A DNA stretch of 64,000 nt from Pseudomonas sp. ANT_J12 (GTDB lineage: Bacteria; Pseudomonadota; Gammaproteobacteria; Pseudomonadales; Pseudomonadaceae), in NCBI RefSeq assembly GCF_008370045.1, contig NZ_VOBN01000006.1, forward strand, positions 300,762 to 364,761. The letters run 5' to 3'. The translations under genes were made by a program, and so were the position numbers. The notes under the pieces are model-generated. The model did not search any database and was not told where the DNA came from. It was given only the letters and a program-made list of their open reading frames with translations. Of this stretch, positions 28,264-37,457 are shown piece by piece (position 1 is the first letter of the stretch; each line of letters begins with the position of its first letter).

Positions 28264-29808
28264 TTATTGAGTCACGGTTTTGCAACTGGTCAGCCAGGCG
28301 TCCGTGTCGATCTTCTGCTTTTGCAGGAAGGTCTTCTGGTTCGCCCAGTGGGTCCGCAAGTAGGGTTTGAGGTCTTGCAGTTGTTTGTTGCGGGTGATGA
28401 TTTCTTCCATCACCGGCACTTGCGCTTCCAGCAGTGGCTGGCCGTACAAGGTGGCCGATTCCACCAGGCTGCTGGCGTAGTAGCGGCTGAGTTTGTGCAG
28501 GCGATCCTTCTGCTCGTCGAGCTTGCCTTTGCGCATGTCGCAACTGGCGTCCTTGTCGGCGGATTCGCAATTGAGCTTGTAGTTCTTTTGCAGGAAATCC
28601 ACGTACTGGCCGTCGTCGAGCATCTTGGTGCACAGGAACGCGCCCAGGTTGAGGCTGGCGCGGATCGCCTGGTCGCGGGTTTCTTCCTGCTGCTGGTTGC
28701 TGGCGCGCAACTGGTTTTCCAGGGCCTGGAGTTTTTCCTTGAGGGCTTTGTCCTCGACGCCCGAGGCCAGGTTGTTCAGCGACTGCACCGTGCCTTTGTC
28801 CGCCGACTCGGTTTCCTTGCTGCCGGTGCCGAGTTTCTTCCAGCTGCTTTCGAGACTGGCCACGCGTTCGCGGGAGGTCAGGGTCGGCGAGACCAGCACC
28901 AGGCGCAGGCCGGTGGTCTTGTTCTTCACCTGGCCGTCGGCGTTGTAGTAGGGCTCTTCCTTGCGCAACGCGGTACGCAGTTCGGCCTGGGCGGTCAGGT
29001 AGTTGCCGCCACGCACCACGTAGCCGCCGGCCTGACCGTGCTGGCGGTCGAGTTTGTTCAGGCGAAATGGCTCGAACATCATCTCGTCGACGTTGCCGAG
29101 CATGTCGTGCAGGCCCAGGGGATTGGGCTTTTGCAGGCCCGACAACTGCAATTTGCCGTTGGACGATTGCGCCCCGGCAAACCACTCGTAAGCGTTGATC
29201 CCTTCGGGCATCGGATAGCGCGTATCACGGAATTCCGCGGCACCGACTTCCAGGCCACCACGGGCCGCAAACTCCCACTCCACTTCGGTCGGCAAGCGCA
29301 GGAAACCCAGCGCGCCATCTTCTTTCGGCAGTTTGTCCGCAGCGTTTTTGCGCAGCCACAGGTTGTACTTGTCGGACGCTTCGACGGCTTGTACCCAGCT
29401 CACCGACACCTGCGGCAAGCGCATTTTGGTGGCGGCGGTGGGGCAGGTGTCTTCGGTCAAGGCCGCGTATTGCAGCTGACTCATCTCGTACTTGGCCATC
29501 AGGTAATAGCGGGACTTGTCGGTCTTGGCGCCGGTGAAGCTGCCGGCGATAAACGTCGGCCGGGTTTGCTCCACGTAGCCGTATTCCGCGCCGTCCTGGC
29601 CGATGTTGATCGGGTAGTCGTCGAGGGGGCCGGCCACCGGGATGAACACCTTGCGAAACACCATCGAGCCTTCGCATGGCATCGGCAGCACCACATCGCT
29701 GGCCTCGGGCATCGGGTTGTAATACTTCTCTTCCCAGCCCGCCGCCGAGGCGTCGAGCACGTAGCCCAGGCTCAGGGGCAACAGCAAGCCAAAACGTTTA
29801 TAGCTCAC
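28264..29808 (-). CDS. FGE/SUMF1-like secreted protein, TagR-like, without the catalytic cysteine
   Basis: 514 residues with an N-terminal signal peptide (MSYKRFGLLLPLSLGYVLDASAA). Middle: the formylglycine-generating-enzyme fold, with RLPTEVEWEFAARGG, NPLGLHDMLGNVDEMM and VVRGGNY. The usual FGE ending GFRC is replaced by TGLRLVLV, so the catalytic cysteine pair is absent and enzyme activity is unlikely. The C-terminal 200 residues are helical coiled coil with scattered cysteines (CTK, NCESADKDASCDM). In the T6SS signalling module TagQRST, TagR is a periplasmic FGE-fold protein in the same position relative to an ABC transporter. It overlaps the permease gene by 11 nt. Confidence 0.78.
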   Translation of the reverse strand: MSYKRFGLLLPLSLGYVLDASAAGWEEKYYNPMPEASDVVLPMPCEGSMVFRKVFIPVAGPLDDYPINIGQDGAEYGYVEQTRPTFIAGSFTGAKTDKSRYYLMAKYEMSQLQYAALTEDTCPTAATKMRLPQVSVSWVQAVEASDKYNLWLRKNAADKLPKEDGALGFLRLPTEVEWEFAARGGLEVGAAEFRDTRYPMPEGINAYEWFAGAQSSNGKLQLSGLQKPNPLGLHDMLGNVDEMMFEPFRLNKLDRQHGQAGGYVVRGGNYLTAQAELRTALRKEEPYYNADGQVKNKTTGLRLVLVSPTLTSRERVASLESSWKKLGTGSKETESADKGTVQSLNNLASGVEDKALKEKLQALENQLRASNQQQEETRDQAIRASLNLGAFLCTKMLDDGQYVDFLQKNYKLNCESADKDASCDMRKGKLDEQKDRLHKLSRYYASSLVESATLYGQPLLEAQVPVMEEIITRNKQLQDLKPYLRTHWANQKTFLQKQKIDTDAWLTSCKTVTQ

Positions 29809-31021
29809 GCAGACTCTCCGCAGGTTGGATGCTGATGGCTCGCACGGCGCCGATCACGGCCACCAGTGCAGCGACCAGAAAGGTCAGGAGCAGGGCGGCG
29901 AGGCCATGCCAGATAGTGATGTGACAGACGAAGGTGCCGGTGGCCTGGCTGCTGCCGAGCAGGTAGTCGAACAAATGGCTGCCGACCGCATAAAACCCCA
30001 GCCCGCCGAGGTAGCCGGCCAGGCTCAGCAGCAGCGCTTGCAGGACCACGAAACCGCCGACCGCCGTGCGTTTGAAGCCCAGCAGGCGCAGGACCGCAAG
30101 GCTTTTGCGCTTGCGGTCGATATTGGCCAGGAACGCGCCGACCATCGACGCCACACAACCGATCAGCGCGGCGAGTGCGATCACGCCGAAGATCAGACCC
30201 AGCACATGGTTGATGGCTTTGACGTTGTCGATGTCGGCCAGTCGGCTCGAGGTTTCGATGTGTTGTTCGTTGAGCCAGCGCTCCAGCGGCGCGACTTGAT
30301 CGATATCCCGCGCATAGACCCGGGCCCGGGCATACAGCGGTGGCAGGTCGCCAATCGGTTTGCCGGTGGCGATGCCGAACGCGGCGACCTGATAACCGTC
30401 GCGAAAACGCTCCAGCTCCAGCAGCAGCGGCGGGGCGACAAACCCCGCCGCGCGGCCGAAACGGGCACCGTCGAGCACCGCGAGCACGGTCAAGGTCAGT
30501 TCGCCGCGCTCATTGGCACCGTCCAGGCGCCGCAGCACTCGCAGTTGCACGCTGTCGCCAACCTTGGCCTGCAAGCGTTGCGCGGCGCGGGCGCTGAGGA
30601 TTACTTGATGGTCGACGGGATTGAATTGCGGCAGGTTCAACTGCGGATCGCCGGGTTCGGTGGCGATGATTTCCGCGCTTTCGACAAAGCGTGTCAGGCC
30701 GATCAATAAGTCGGCCTGGGTGTTGAGCGAGCGGGTCTGGCCCAGGGCAAACCCGGTCTCGGGACGCAGGCGCAAACGCTCGATCCAGGCACCGTCGTAA
30801 TTGCCGTTGCTGAGCATCTTCACTTCGAGGTTGCGCGGGTCGCGCAGCAGTTCGTCCTGCAACTGGCTGACCACTCCGTGCTTGAGGCCGAACAGCAGCA
30901 ACAGCGGCGCGATCACCGCCACCAGCGAGGCGGCGATGCACAACGACACCTTGCGGTCGTGCCACAGATCTTGCAGGGCCAGGGTGGCCAGCAGGCGCAG
31001 GCGATCAGTCCATCGGTTCAA
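29798..31021 (-). CDS. ABC transporter permease, FtsX/LolC-type, TagS-like
   Basis: 407 residues. TM1 near residues 27-48, a large periplasmic domain (about 50-260), then three C-terminal TMs (AINHVLGLIFGVIALAALIG, LAVLRLLGFKRTAVGGFVVLQALLL, AALLLTFLVAALVAVIGAV). This is the MacB/FtsX four-TM topology of signalling and lipoprotein-handling ABC systems, not of importers. It overlaps the ATPase gene by 17 nt, so the two are coupled. Function as TagS counterpart is inferred. Confidence 0.85.
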   Translation of the reverse strand: MNRWTDRLRLLATLALQDLWHDRKVSLCIAASLVAVIAPLLLLFGLKHGVVSQLQDELLRDPRNLEVKMLSNGNYDGAWIERLRLRPETGFALGQTRSLNTQADLLIGLTRFVESAEIIATEPGDPQLNLPQFNPVDHQVILSARAAQRLQAKVGDSVQLRVLRRLDGANERGELTLTVLAVLDGARFGRAAGFVAPPLLLELERFRDGYQVAAFGIATGKPIGDLPPLYARARVYARDIDQVAPLERWLNEQHIETSSRLADIDNVKAINHVLGLIFGVIALAALIGCVASMVGAFLANIDRKRKSLAVLRLLGFKRTAVGGFVVLQALLLSLAGYLGGLGFYAVGSHLFDYLLGSSQATGTFVCHITIWHGLAALLLTFLVAALVAVIGAVRAISIQPAESLREL

Positions 31022-31721
31022 ACAGTGTTTCTCCCTGACGGCTGATAGCGCCGAGTCGCGGCAAGCCGAAATCCTTCAGCAGGGCCCAGTCGTGGGACAC
31101 AACAAGCGCGCTCAGGCCCATGCTCGACACCAGGCTCAGCAGCAACTCGAACAGGCGCCGGGCGCTGTGGGGATCGAGCGCGGCGGTCGGTTCGTCGGCC
31201 AGCAGCAGCAATGGTTCGTGGGCAATCGCCCGCACGCAGGCCACCCGCTGGCGTTCGCCAATCGACAGCGCCTGGGGGTGTTTATCCAGCAAGCCTTGCA
31301 GGCGCAGCACCTCGACCGCGTGGTCGATGTGCGCGCTCTGCGTCGACATCCCGAGCAAGCGCCGGGGCAGGCTGATGTTGTCGCGCACGCTCAAAAACGG
31401 CAGCAAACCGCCGCTCTGCAAAATGAATCCCAAATGCCGCGAACGCACCGCCGCCAGGGCCGGTTGGTCGTCGCTGGCCAGCAGTCGGGCGATGTCCTGC
31501 GCCTCGTGCCCGCCCGCCCGCGCCGGACCCAGGCGAAAGCGCTCGAGCTCGACCGGTGCCAGCAACAGGCCGATGGCTTCGAGCAACGTGCTTTTGCCGC
31601 TGCCGCTCTCGCCGGTGATGGCGAGGATTTCCCCGGCACCCACCTGCAAGTGCGGCAGGCGCACATGATGGGCCAGCGCGCCTTCACCACGGCGCACCAG
31701 CAGGTTCTTGATATCGAGCAT
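31005..31721 (-). CDS. ABC transporter ATP-binding protein, TagT-like
   Basis: 238 residues, complete ABC ATPase. Walker A GESGSGKSTLLEAIG near residue 37, Q-loop FILQSGGLLPF, signature LSIGERQRVACVRA, Walker B LLLLADEPTAALD and H-loop VVSHDW. It belongs to the LolD/MacB-type subgroup that pairs with FtsX-type permeases. It starts 10 nt after the secreted VWA gene. Confidence 0.9.
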   Translation of the reverse strand: MLDIKNLLVRRGEGALAHHVRLPHLQVGAGEILAITGESGSGKSTLLEAIGLLLAPVELERFRLGPARAGGHEAQDIARLLASDDQPALAAVRSRHLGFILQSGGLLPFLSVRDNISLPRRLLGMSTQSAHIDHAVEVLRLQGLLDKHPQALSIGERQRVACVRAIAHEPLLLLADEPTAALDPHSARRLFELLLSLVSSMGLSALVVSHDWALLKDFGLPRLGAISRQGETLFEPMD

Positions 31722-31731
31722 CGGTGTCTCG

Positions 31732-33726
31732 TTAAGGCATCATTTCCAGGGGCACGGGGTAAACGTTGTCCCGTGCGTCGCTGTCCTTGGCTAAAGCCAC
31801 CCAACGGTCGACGTCAGCGTTGTAGCGCTGGTAGTGCCGCAGTTTGGTGTTGAGCGTGCGGATGAATTTCTCCTGGGCCAGGCCATCCCAGCTCTTCCAG
31901 GTCTCTTCGTCCAGGTTCAGCACTTCGCTCTGGTACGGCAGGTCTTCGAGGTACTCGCCGAGTACGCCCATGTCCGCCAGTTTGGCGTTGCCGTTCTGCT
32001 TGAGCTGGTTCGGATCGGCACCCATGGTCGCGGCCACCGCACGCAGGCGATCGAACATCTCGGTTGGCGAGATCAGGCCTTCGTTGGCGGCGTCGAGAAT
32101 CTGCTTCATCACGTCGCTCAAGTCGCTGAGCTGGGACTTGGTCAGCAGCACCCGTACATCGGTGGTCGGGATGTTCTGCTTGATCAGGTCACGGTCGGTG
32201 ATCCACGCCTTGAACACCGGCGGGGCCTTGCTGTTGGTGCGTTCGCCCAGATAAGCGAGTTGCATGGCGTGGCCGATCAGGGCGGCGTCTTCGAGCATTT
32301 TCTTCTCGGCCGGATCCTGCTTGGCATTCGCCGCGCTGCCGATGGCGTCTTCACCCATGTAGGCGGCTTTCACCTGGGAGGTGATGGCCGTGGCCAGGGC
32401 ATCGACCTTGCGTCCGAACTCCTGCACATCACCGGCATTCACCGGGTAATACAGCGAGGTGTTGGTGCCCGGATAGGTCGACAGATTCTGGTACTGCGCC
32501 TCGGCCTTGGCGTGATCCTTGACCCCGGCCGGGGTTTTCAGGTGCAGGGTGTAAATCGCCACGCCAGGATTGGCGGCTTCGAGGCGGACCTGGGAAGCGC
32601 TCAAACCGGTCTGCGAGAGCTTGTCGTCGCCTTCGATGGCGCCGGCGTCGGTGATCAGCACCACGTAGCGCGCACCGAACTGGCTCCAGTCGATCTTGTC
32701 GATGCTGTGCATGACCCCGGCGAAGGCGTCTTCGTCGTAACTGCTGCTCGACACCTTGGCTTGCTTGAGGTCGGCGACCTTGGCCAGGAAGTCGGAGCTG
32801 TCCTTCACCTGGGTCGGGTCGGCGTACATCTTGGTGGTGTATTCCAGGCCCGGCACCGCCTGGGTGCTGGAACGGAACGCCACCAGGCCGAACTTGACCT
32901 GCTTGCCGAGGTTCTGCGATTCGATCTGTTGATAGACCTTGCGGATCGCCTCGCGGGTGCGGTCGATGTACGGGTCCATGGAAATCGTCGAGTCGATGAC
33001 AAACACCACCGCCGCACTGAATTCCTTCAGTTGACTGGCGGCCTTTTCATCGGCCTCTTTGCTACCGGTGGCGCCGTTTTTGGCTGCACCACCCTTGGGA
33101 TCCTTGTCATCGGGCTTGCTCACCGATGCCACATTCAGCAGGCGCGTGCGGAAACCGCCCTCGGTCATGACTTCTTCGCCGCTGAGCACCGGCAACAGGT
33201 AGAACTGCTTTTGCAGGTCGACGAAGTATTCCGGTTCTTCGGCGAGCACGCCGGGGGCTTGTTGGCCCTTCTTCAGCGTTGCCCGCAGCGGGGCGACTTT
33301 GCTCACCGGGTCCGGCGCATCGAGGATGCCTTCGACGGTGGCGCGGTCCTTGAAGAACAACAAACGATCGCGGTTGGCCGGGTTGGTGAAGGCCAGGGTC
33401 AGTTGCATCTTCCAGTCGGTGGTGCACGCGGCGGGCAGCCAGCCAATGGTCTTGCCGTAGCTGTCGGGGCCGACTTTCAGCCATTCGGCATTGGCGGCCT
33501 GGGCCCGCTCGTAGACGTAGAAACGGCTGAACACCGGTTGCGCATCACCTGCCGCGCCACCGGCCGTCGGGCTGATTTTGCAGCCCGGGGTGGTCAGTAC
33601 GCGCTGGAACAAGGTCTTTTTACCGGCCTGGATCAGCGGCTTGTCATCGGCCTGGGACAACGGGCTGATGCACAGCGCCAGCAACGCGGCGCCACTCAAC
33701 AGGAAACGACTCACGGGCGAACGCAT
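31732..33726 (-). CDS. Secreted VWA-domain protein
   Basis: 664 residues from MRSPVSRFLLSGAALLALCIS, a signal peptide; its ATG overlaps the stop of the gene before in TGATG, which decides the start. The VWA domain is central (VVFVIDSTISMDPYIDR, MIDAS written DSTIS with T at the second position, and VVLITDAGAIEGDD). The N-terminal region and the C-terminal 200 helical residues are unassigned. Periplasmic or exported; the likely partner is the FGE-like or ABC protein encoded just after it. It is unlike TerY in length and signal peptide. Confidence 0.8.
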   Translation of the reverse strand: MRSPVSRFLLSGAALLALCISPLSQADDKPLIQAGKKTLFQRVLTTPGCKISPTAGGAAGDAQPVFSRFYVYERAQAANAEWLKVGPDSYGKTIGWLPAACTTDWKMQLTLAFTNPANRDRLLFFKDRATVEGILDAPDPVSKVAPLRATLKKGQQAPGVLAEEPEYFVDLQKQFYLLPVLSGEEVMTEGGFRTRLLNVASVSKPDDKDPKGGAAKNGATGSKEADEKAASQLKEFSAAVVFVIDSTISMDPYIDRTREAIRKVYQQIESQNLGKQVKFGLVAFRSSTQAVPGLEYTTKMYADPTQVKDSSDFLAKVADLKQAKVSSSSYDEDAFAGVMHSIDKIDWSQFGARYVVLITDAGAIEGDDKLSQTGLSASQVRLEAANPGVAIYTLHLKTPAGVKDHAKAEAQYQNLSTYPGTNTSLYYPVNAGDVQEFGRKVDALATAITSQVKAAYMGEDAIGSAANAKQDPAEKKMLEDAALIGHAMQLAYLGERTNSKAPPVFKAWITDRDLIKQNIPTTDVRVLLTKSQLSDLSDVMKQILDAANEGLISPTEMFDRLRAVAATMGADPNQLKQNGNAKLADMGVLGEYLEDLPYQSEVLNLDEETWKSWDGLAQEKFIRTLNTKLRHYQRYNADVDRWVALAKDSDARDNVYPVPLEMMP

Positions 33727-34742
33727 CACTTCTGCAACTCCTCGAAACGCTGCTTGGCTTCGGCGTTGTTCGGGTCCTGGGTCAGGATGGTTTCGTACCA
33801 ATAGGCAGCGGTGGCGTTGTCCGCGACCGGGAAGCACTCGCTGGCCTTCAGGTATTTCGGGTCGTACTCGCGGGCATAGGCATTGGCGATCAGCGGATCA
33901 CCGGCCTGGGCGCGGTTGGCGTACAGGCGCTGGGCGACGCCGCAGTGTTTGCCGGCCTTGGCCTGGTTGATGATCTCCAGCAGCTTGGCGCTGTCGGGCG
34001 CGGCCTTGATGCAGGTCTGGACGAAGGTCAGTTCGGGCAGGCTGTTCATGCTGTCGAGGGTGCAGGCTTCGGCGTTGGCCGTGGCCGGTGCGGCAGCTGC
34101 GACCACCGGGGCAGGCGCCGGGGTGCGTTTGTAGAACCAGAACCCGGCGCCCGCGGCCAGCAGCAATAGCACCACGATCAACAAGGCGATCAGGCCTTTG
34201 TTGCTCTTTTTCACCGGGGCCGGTGGCGGGGTGTAGACGGGTTCGGCAACCAGCGGTTCCGGCTCCGCTTCCGGCTCGGCCGTTGGCAGGATCAGTTCAG
34301 GCAGTTCCGGGATCTCGGGTTCCGGCTCCTTTGGCGCCGTCAATTCTGCGCCGCCGTAAGTCGGGCGGGTCTGGCCGCCAGCCGTGGACGGCAGCAGCCC
34401 GACGCCAGGGCGCACCACGCCTTTGTCGGAATGCCCGAGTCCTTGTTCACGCAGTTCGATCTGGAATTGCGAACCGGCGCTGCCTTCCAGCAACGGGTCG
34501 AGCACATCCGCACCGACCGGGGTTTCGAGGGCTTCGCCACTGGCCGCGACGTTGAAGCGTGCGACCTGGAACCAGAACGGATTGTTGCTCCAGGCCTTTT
34601 TGTCCTGGAGGTAGAAGCCGTCCTGATTACGCTGGATGGAAAACTCCAGCCGTTCTTCGCCACCCTGCCATTTCTTCACAGTGAGGTTGGCCTGGCCAGG
34701 CACATTGGGCTCTAAGGCGAGCAGGTCGACACGAATTGGCAT
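33726..34742 (-). CDS. Bitopic membrane protein with Pro/Glu-rich linker
   Basis: 338 residues. N-terminal beta-rich cytoplasmic domain (1-120), Pro/Glu-rich linker (135-185), basic-flanked TM (KKSNKGLIALLIVVLLLLAAG, about 190-215), then a periplasmic domain with helical repeats and four cysteines ending in YWYETILTQDPNNAEAKQRFEELQK, which resembles a TPR/Sel1 unit. Starts 3 nt after srfC ends. The layout (cytoplasmic domain, Pro-rich linker, TM, periplasmic domain) repeats that of SrfA and the last VWA protein. Not recognised as a named family. Confidence 0.75.
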   Translation of the reverse strand: MPIRVDLLALEPNVPGQANLTVKKWQGGEERLEFSIQRNQDGFYLQDKKAWSNNPFWFQVARFNVAASGEALETPVGADVLDPLLEGSAGSQFQIELREQGLGHSDKGVVRPGVGLLPSTAGGQTRPTYGGAELTAPKEPEPEIPELPELILPTAEPEAEPEPLVAEPVYTPPPAPVKKSNKGLIALLIVVLLLLAAGAGFWFYKRTPAPAPVVAAAAPATANAEACTLDSMNSLPELTFVQTCIKAAPDSAKLLEIINQAKAGKHCGVAQRLYANRAQAGDPLIANAYAREYDPKYLKASECFPVADNATAAYWYETILTQDPNNAEAKQRFEELQK

Positions 34743-34745
34743 TGC

Positions 34746-37457
34746 TTATCTCGCTGCGAAGGCTGAGAGCACATGGCCCAGCCGTTCGTTCTGTTCAGGG
34801 GTGATTTCGCGACCGGCACCATGGCCGGCGTTGTCCATCGTGATGTAGGCCAGACCCGAGAGCCAGTCGCCCAGGAACCGCTGCGCCTGGTTCGCCGGTT
34901 GCGCCGGCAGCACGGGCACCTGGCCCGGGCCGATGTCGGAGTAGAACGAAAACAACGGTGCCTTGGCCCCGGCGCGGCTGATCGGCCGCTCGCTCACCGG
35001 TTTCTGGATGTAGCCGAACCAGGACACGAAATCCCGCAGGACCCGTTGCACTTCCAGGACCTGGCGCTCGACCAGTTGATCCCTTCGCGCGCCGCTTTGC
35101 GCACGCTTGAGCACGGCACGGCTGAGTTGCCCCGGCAGGTCCTGGCGGTAACCGGCGGTGATCAGTTCGTCGACCACCGCTTCGAGCAAGGCTTTTTCCA
35201 GGCCCAGCAGGTTGAGCAGGCTTTGCCGGGTGGTCAGTTCACGCAGGTGCGCGATCCAGGCCTTGAACGCGGCTTTGGCAAAGCGGTGTTCGTTGCTTTG
35301 CAGTTCCGGTGCCGGGGCGCCGGTCTTGCTGCTGGGCGGTGTGTCGTGGCCCAGGTCGTCGCCGAAATCGAAGTCGAAACCGGCGTCATTGCCGTACAGG
35401 CTCTGGTTTGCGGTCGGAGCGACCGGTTCATCGCTGGCGGCGGATTCGTCCTCGGTTTCGTACACGCCGCTGAGGTACAGGTCGCGTACCTCTTCGCTCG
35501 GCATGTCGAGTTGATCGATGAACTCGCCCAGTACCGCCGGGCGACGACCCAGGCCTGACAGAATCATCTGCGCCTGGGCTTTCTTGGCGGCGGCGGCGCC
35601 ATCACCGTCAGCGTGATACCAGGTGCTCAGGCCGTGGGTGGTCAGACCTTCGAGGCACTCGTCCAGTTGCTCGCGGATGCGTTGCAGTTTGAAATCGATG
35701 TTGGCCACGCCCTTGAAACTGCCGCTGAAGTGGCTGATGCCACCGTCATCGTTGCGCAGCATTTCCTTCCAGGTGTTGGCAGGGGCGTTGATGTGTTTGC
35801 ACACCAGTGCGTTGCTCGCAAAACTGCTGCCCAGGGCATCGATGCGTTCTTGATAGCCGGCATTGATCCCGGTTTCGGCGCCGCTGGCGTCCTGGCCGAT
35901 GAACGCCGCATCCATGCGCGGTTTGCGCACCAGGAAGGTGTTCTGGAACGGCGTGCCGGCCCAGTCGTTCATCCAGCTCAGGCTGCCGAAGCGCTCGAGC
36001 ATGGTCAGCTTGACCATGCCGTTCCAGCTCTCGTCGTACTGATCCGGTGTCAGGCTCAGGGAGTTGGTGATGCGCAGGTCGAGCATGGTCAGCGCCCAGA
36101 TCAGGCCGGTGCTGCGTTTGCTGCGCGCGGCGGCGTCGGCGCCCTGGGTTTTCTCGATCCAGCGCGTCAGCACCGGGCCCACGTCGTTGACGTCGCTCTG
36201 CTTGGTCGAACCGGTGCACACCACCAGCGCGTTCATTTCCTGGTTGTCGGTGTAGCGTTCGAACAGGTACGCGACCTTGCCGCGCAGGATCAGCTGCGAG
36301 ACGGAATTGTCCTTGGTCGCGGATTCCGGGTCGTTGGAGTCGGCGATTTCGTGCAACTTCTTGCGCCCGCGATAGCCGGGGAAGTCCAGCAGATCGACCT
36401 GGTTGACGATGTCGTCGGCCGGGGCTTCGATCAGGCAGAAGGTCATTTCGGCGGTCAAGGCCGCCAGTTGCGCGACGGGAATGCCCTGGCTGTTTTGCAG
36501 GCGCCCGTCGATCCGGGGCCGCACGTCGATCGGCAAGTCCCGCGGGCTGCCGAAGCGTTCGAGGATGTCGACGTTCATGATGCTGTCGCGCTGGCTGTAG
36601 GTGTCGTTTTCGAAACTCACCAAGGCCTTCAACGGTGCGAACACGGTCTCGGGCAGGCCCAGCTTGTGCAGGGCGCCGGCCAGTTGCTGGTACACCCGGG
36701 TCAACTCGCTCTGTTCACCCCAAAGGATGGCGAACAGTTCGGCGCGCTCCTGGAAATTCAGGCGGGGTGCCAGTTGCAAGGCCTTCGGCCAATACAGGTG
36801 TTCGAGTTTCTTCACCGAGTTGCGGAAGTTGTCCCGCAGGTAATCCCACAACGACACCAGGTCGTCAGCGTTGACCCCGGGCTGGATCGGCCCGTTTTCC
36901 CGACCTTCGAACGGCTTGAGCACACGCTGGATGCGTTCTTCGTCGATCTCGTAGGAAATCCGCTCCAGATCGAAGTCCTTGAACCAGGAATTGGCGAGAA
37001 TCTTCGCCAGTTCGATTTCCTTGAACAGTGTGAGCTCGACCGGAAACTGATCGTCCGTGCTCGGCGTGGCACGACGGCTGAAGCGCGTCACCAGGCCGGT
37101 GGCTTCCTTGCCGCCACCCACCGGGTTGATGTGCTTGATGAAGTCCAGGCGCTGGCCGCCGTAATGGGTTTCCAGCTTGCCGTTCTGCCCGGCCGCGAGG
37201 GCCGAGATCAGGTAGGACTTGCCTGCCTGGGACAAACCGAAGAAGCCAATGGTCATCGGCGTGCAGGCCACGCGACCCAGGCTGTGGGCCAGGTTGCGGG
37301 CGCGGTGCAGGCGGATGTTCAGGTTGTCGGCTTCGCTGTCCAGGCGGGGCGCGTTGACGCGCGTCTGGCCAATCCATTCCAGCGCCTGACCGGCACCTTC
37401 ATAAACAGCGGCCCAACTGGCAGAGAGCTTTTGTTGATCGGGGGTCAGGTCATTCAT
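34746..37457 (-). CDS. srfC: SrfC-family virulence factor: dynamin-like P-loop NTPase
   Basis: 903 residues. Walker A GLSQAGKS at residues 74-81 (TIGFFGLSQAGKSYL), a G3-like VDLLDFPGYRGR near 365, then long helical regions with no predicted TM. SrfC proteins accompany SrfB in Salmonella, Pseudomonas and Xenorhabdus, where the srfABC operon has been linked to virulence or toxicity; the mechanism is not known to me. It overlaps srfB in ATGA, so is translationally coupled. GTPase activity is inferred from the P-loop. Confidence 0.88.
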   Translation of the reverse strand: MNDLTPDQQKLSASWAAVYEGAGQALEWIGQTRVNAPRLDSEADNLNIRLHRARNLAHSLGRVACTPMTIGFFGLSQAGKSYLISALAAGQNGKLETHYGGQRLDFIKHINPVGGGKEATGLVTRFSRRATPSTDDQFPVELTLFKEIELAKILANSWFKDFDLERISYEIDEERIQRVLKPFEGRENGPIQPGVNADDLVSLWDYLRDNFRNSVKKLEHLYWPKALQLAPRLNFQERAELFAILWGEQSELTRVYQQLAGALHKLGLPETVFAPLKALVSFENDTYSQRDSIMNVDILERFGSPRDLPIDVRPRIDGRLQNSQGIPVAQLAALTAEMTFCLIEAPADDIVNQVDLLDFPGYRGRKKLHEIADSNDPESATKDNSVSQLILRGKVAYLFERYTDNQEMNALVVCTGSTKQSDVNDVGPVLTRWIEKTQGADAAARSKRSTGLIWALTMLDLRITNSLSLTPDQYDESWNGMVKLTMLERFGSLSWMNDWAGTPFQNTFLVRKPRMDAAFIGQDASGAETGINAGYQERIDALGSSFASNALVCKHINAPANTWKEMLRNDDGGISHFSGSFKGVANIDFKLQRIREQLDECLEGLTTHGLSTWYHADGDGAAAAKKAQAQMILSGLGRRPAVLGEFIDQLDMPSEEVRDLYLSGVYETEDESAASDEPVAPTANQSLYGNDAGFDFDFGDDLGHDTPPSSKTGAPAPELQSNEHRFAKAAFKAWIAHLRELTTRQSLLNLLGLEKALLEAVVDELITAGYRQDLPGQLSRAVLKRAQSGARRDQLVERQVLEVQRVLRDFVSWFGYIQKPVSERPISRAGAKAPLFSFYSDIGPGQVPVLPAQPANQAQRFLGDWLSGLAYITMDNAGHGAGREITPEQNERLGHVLSAFAAR

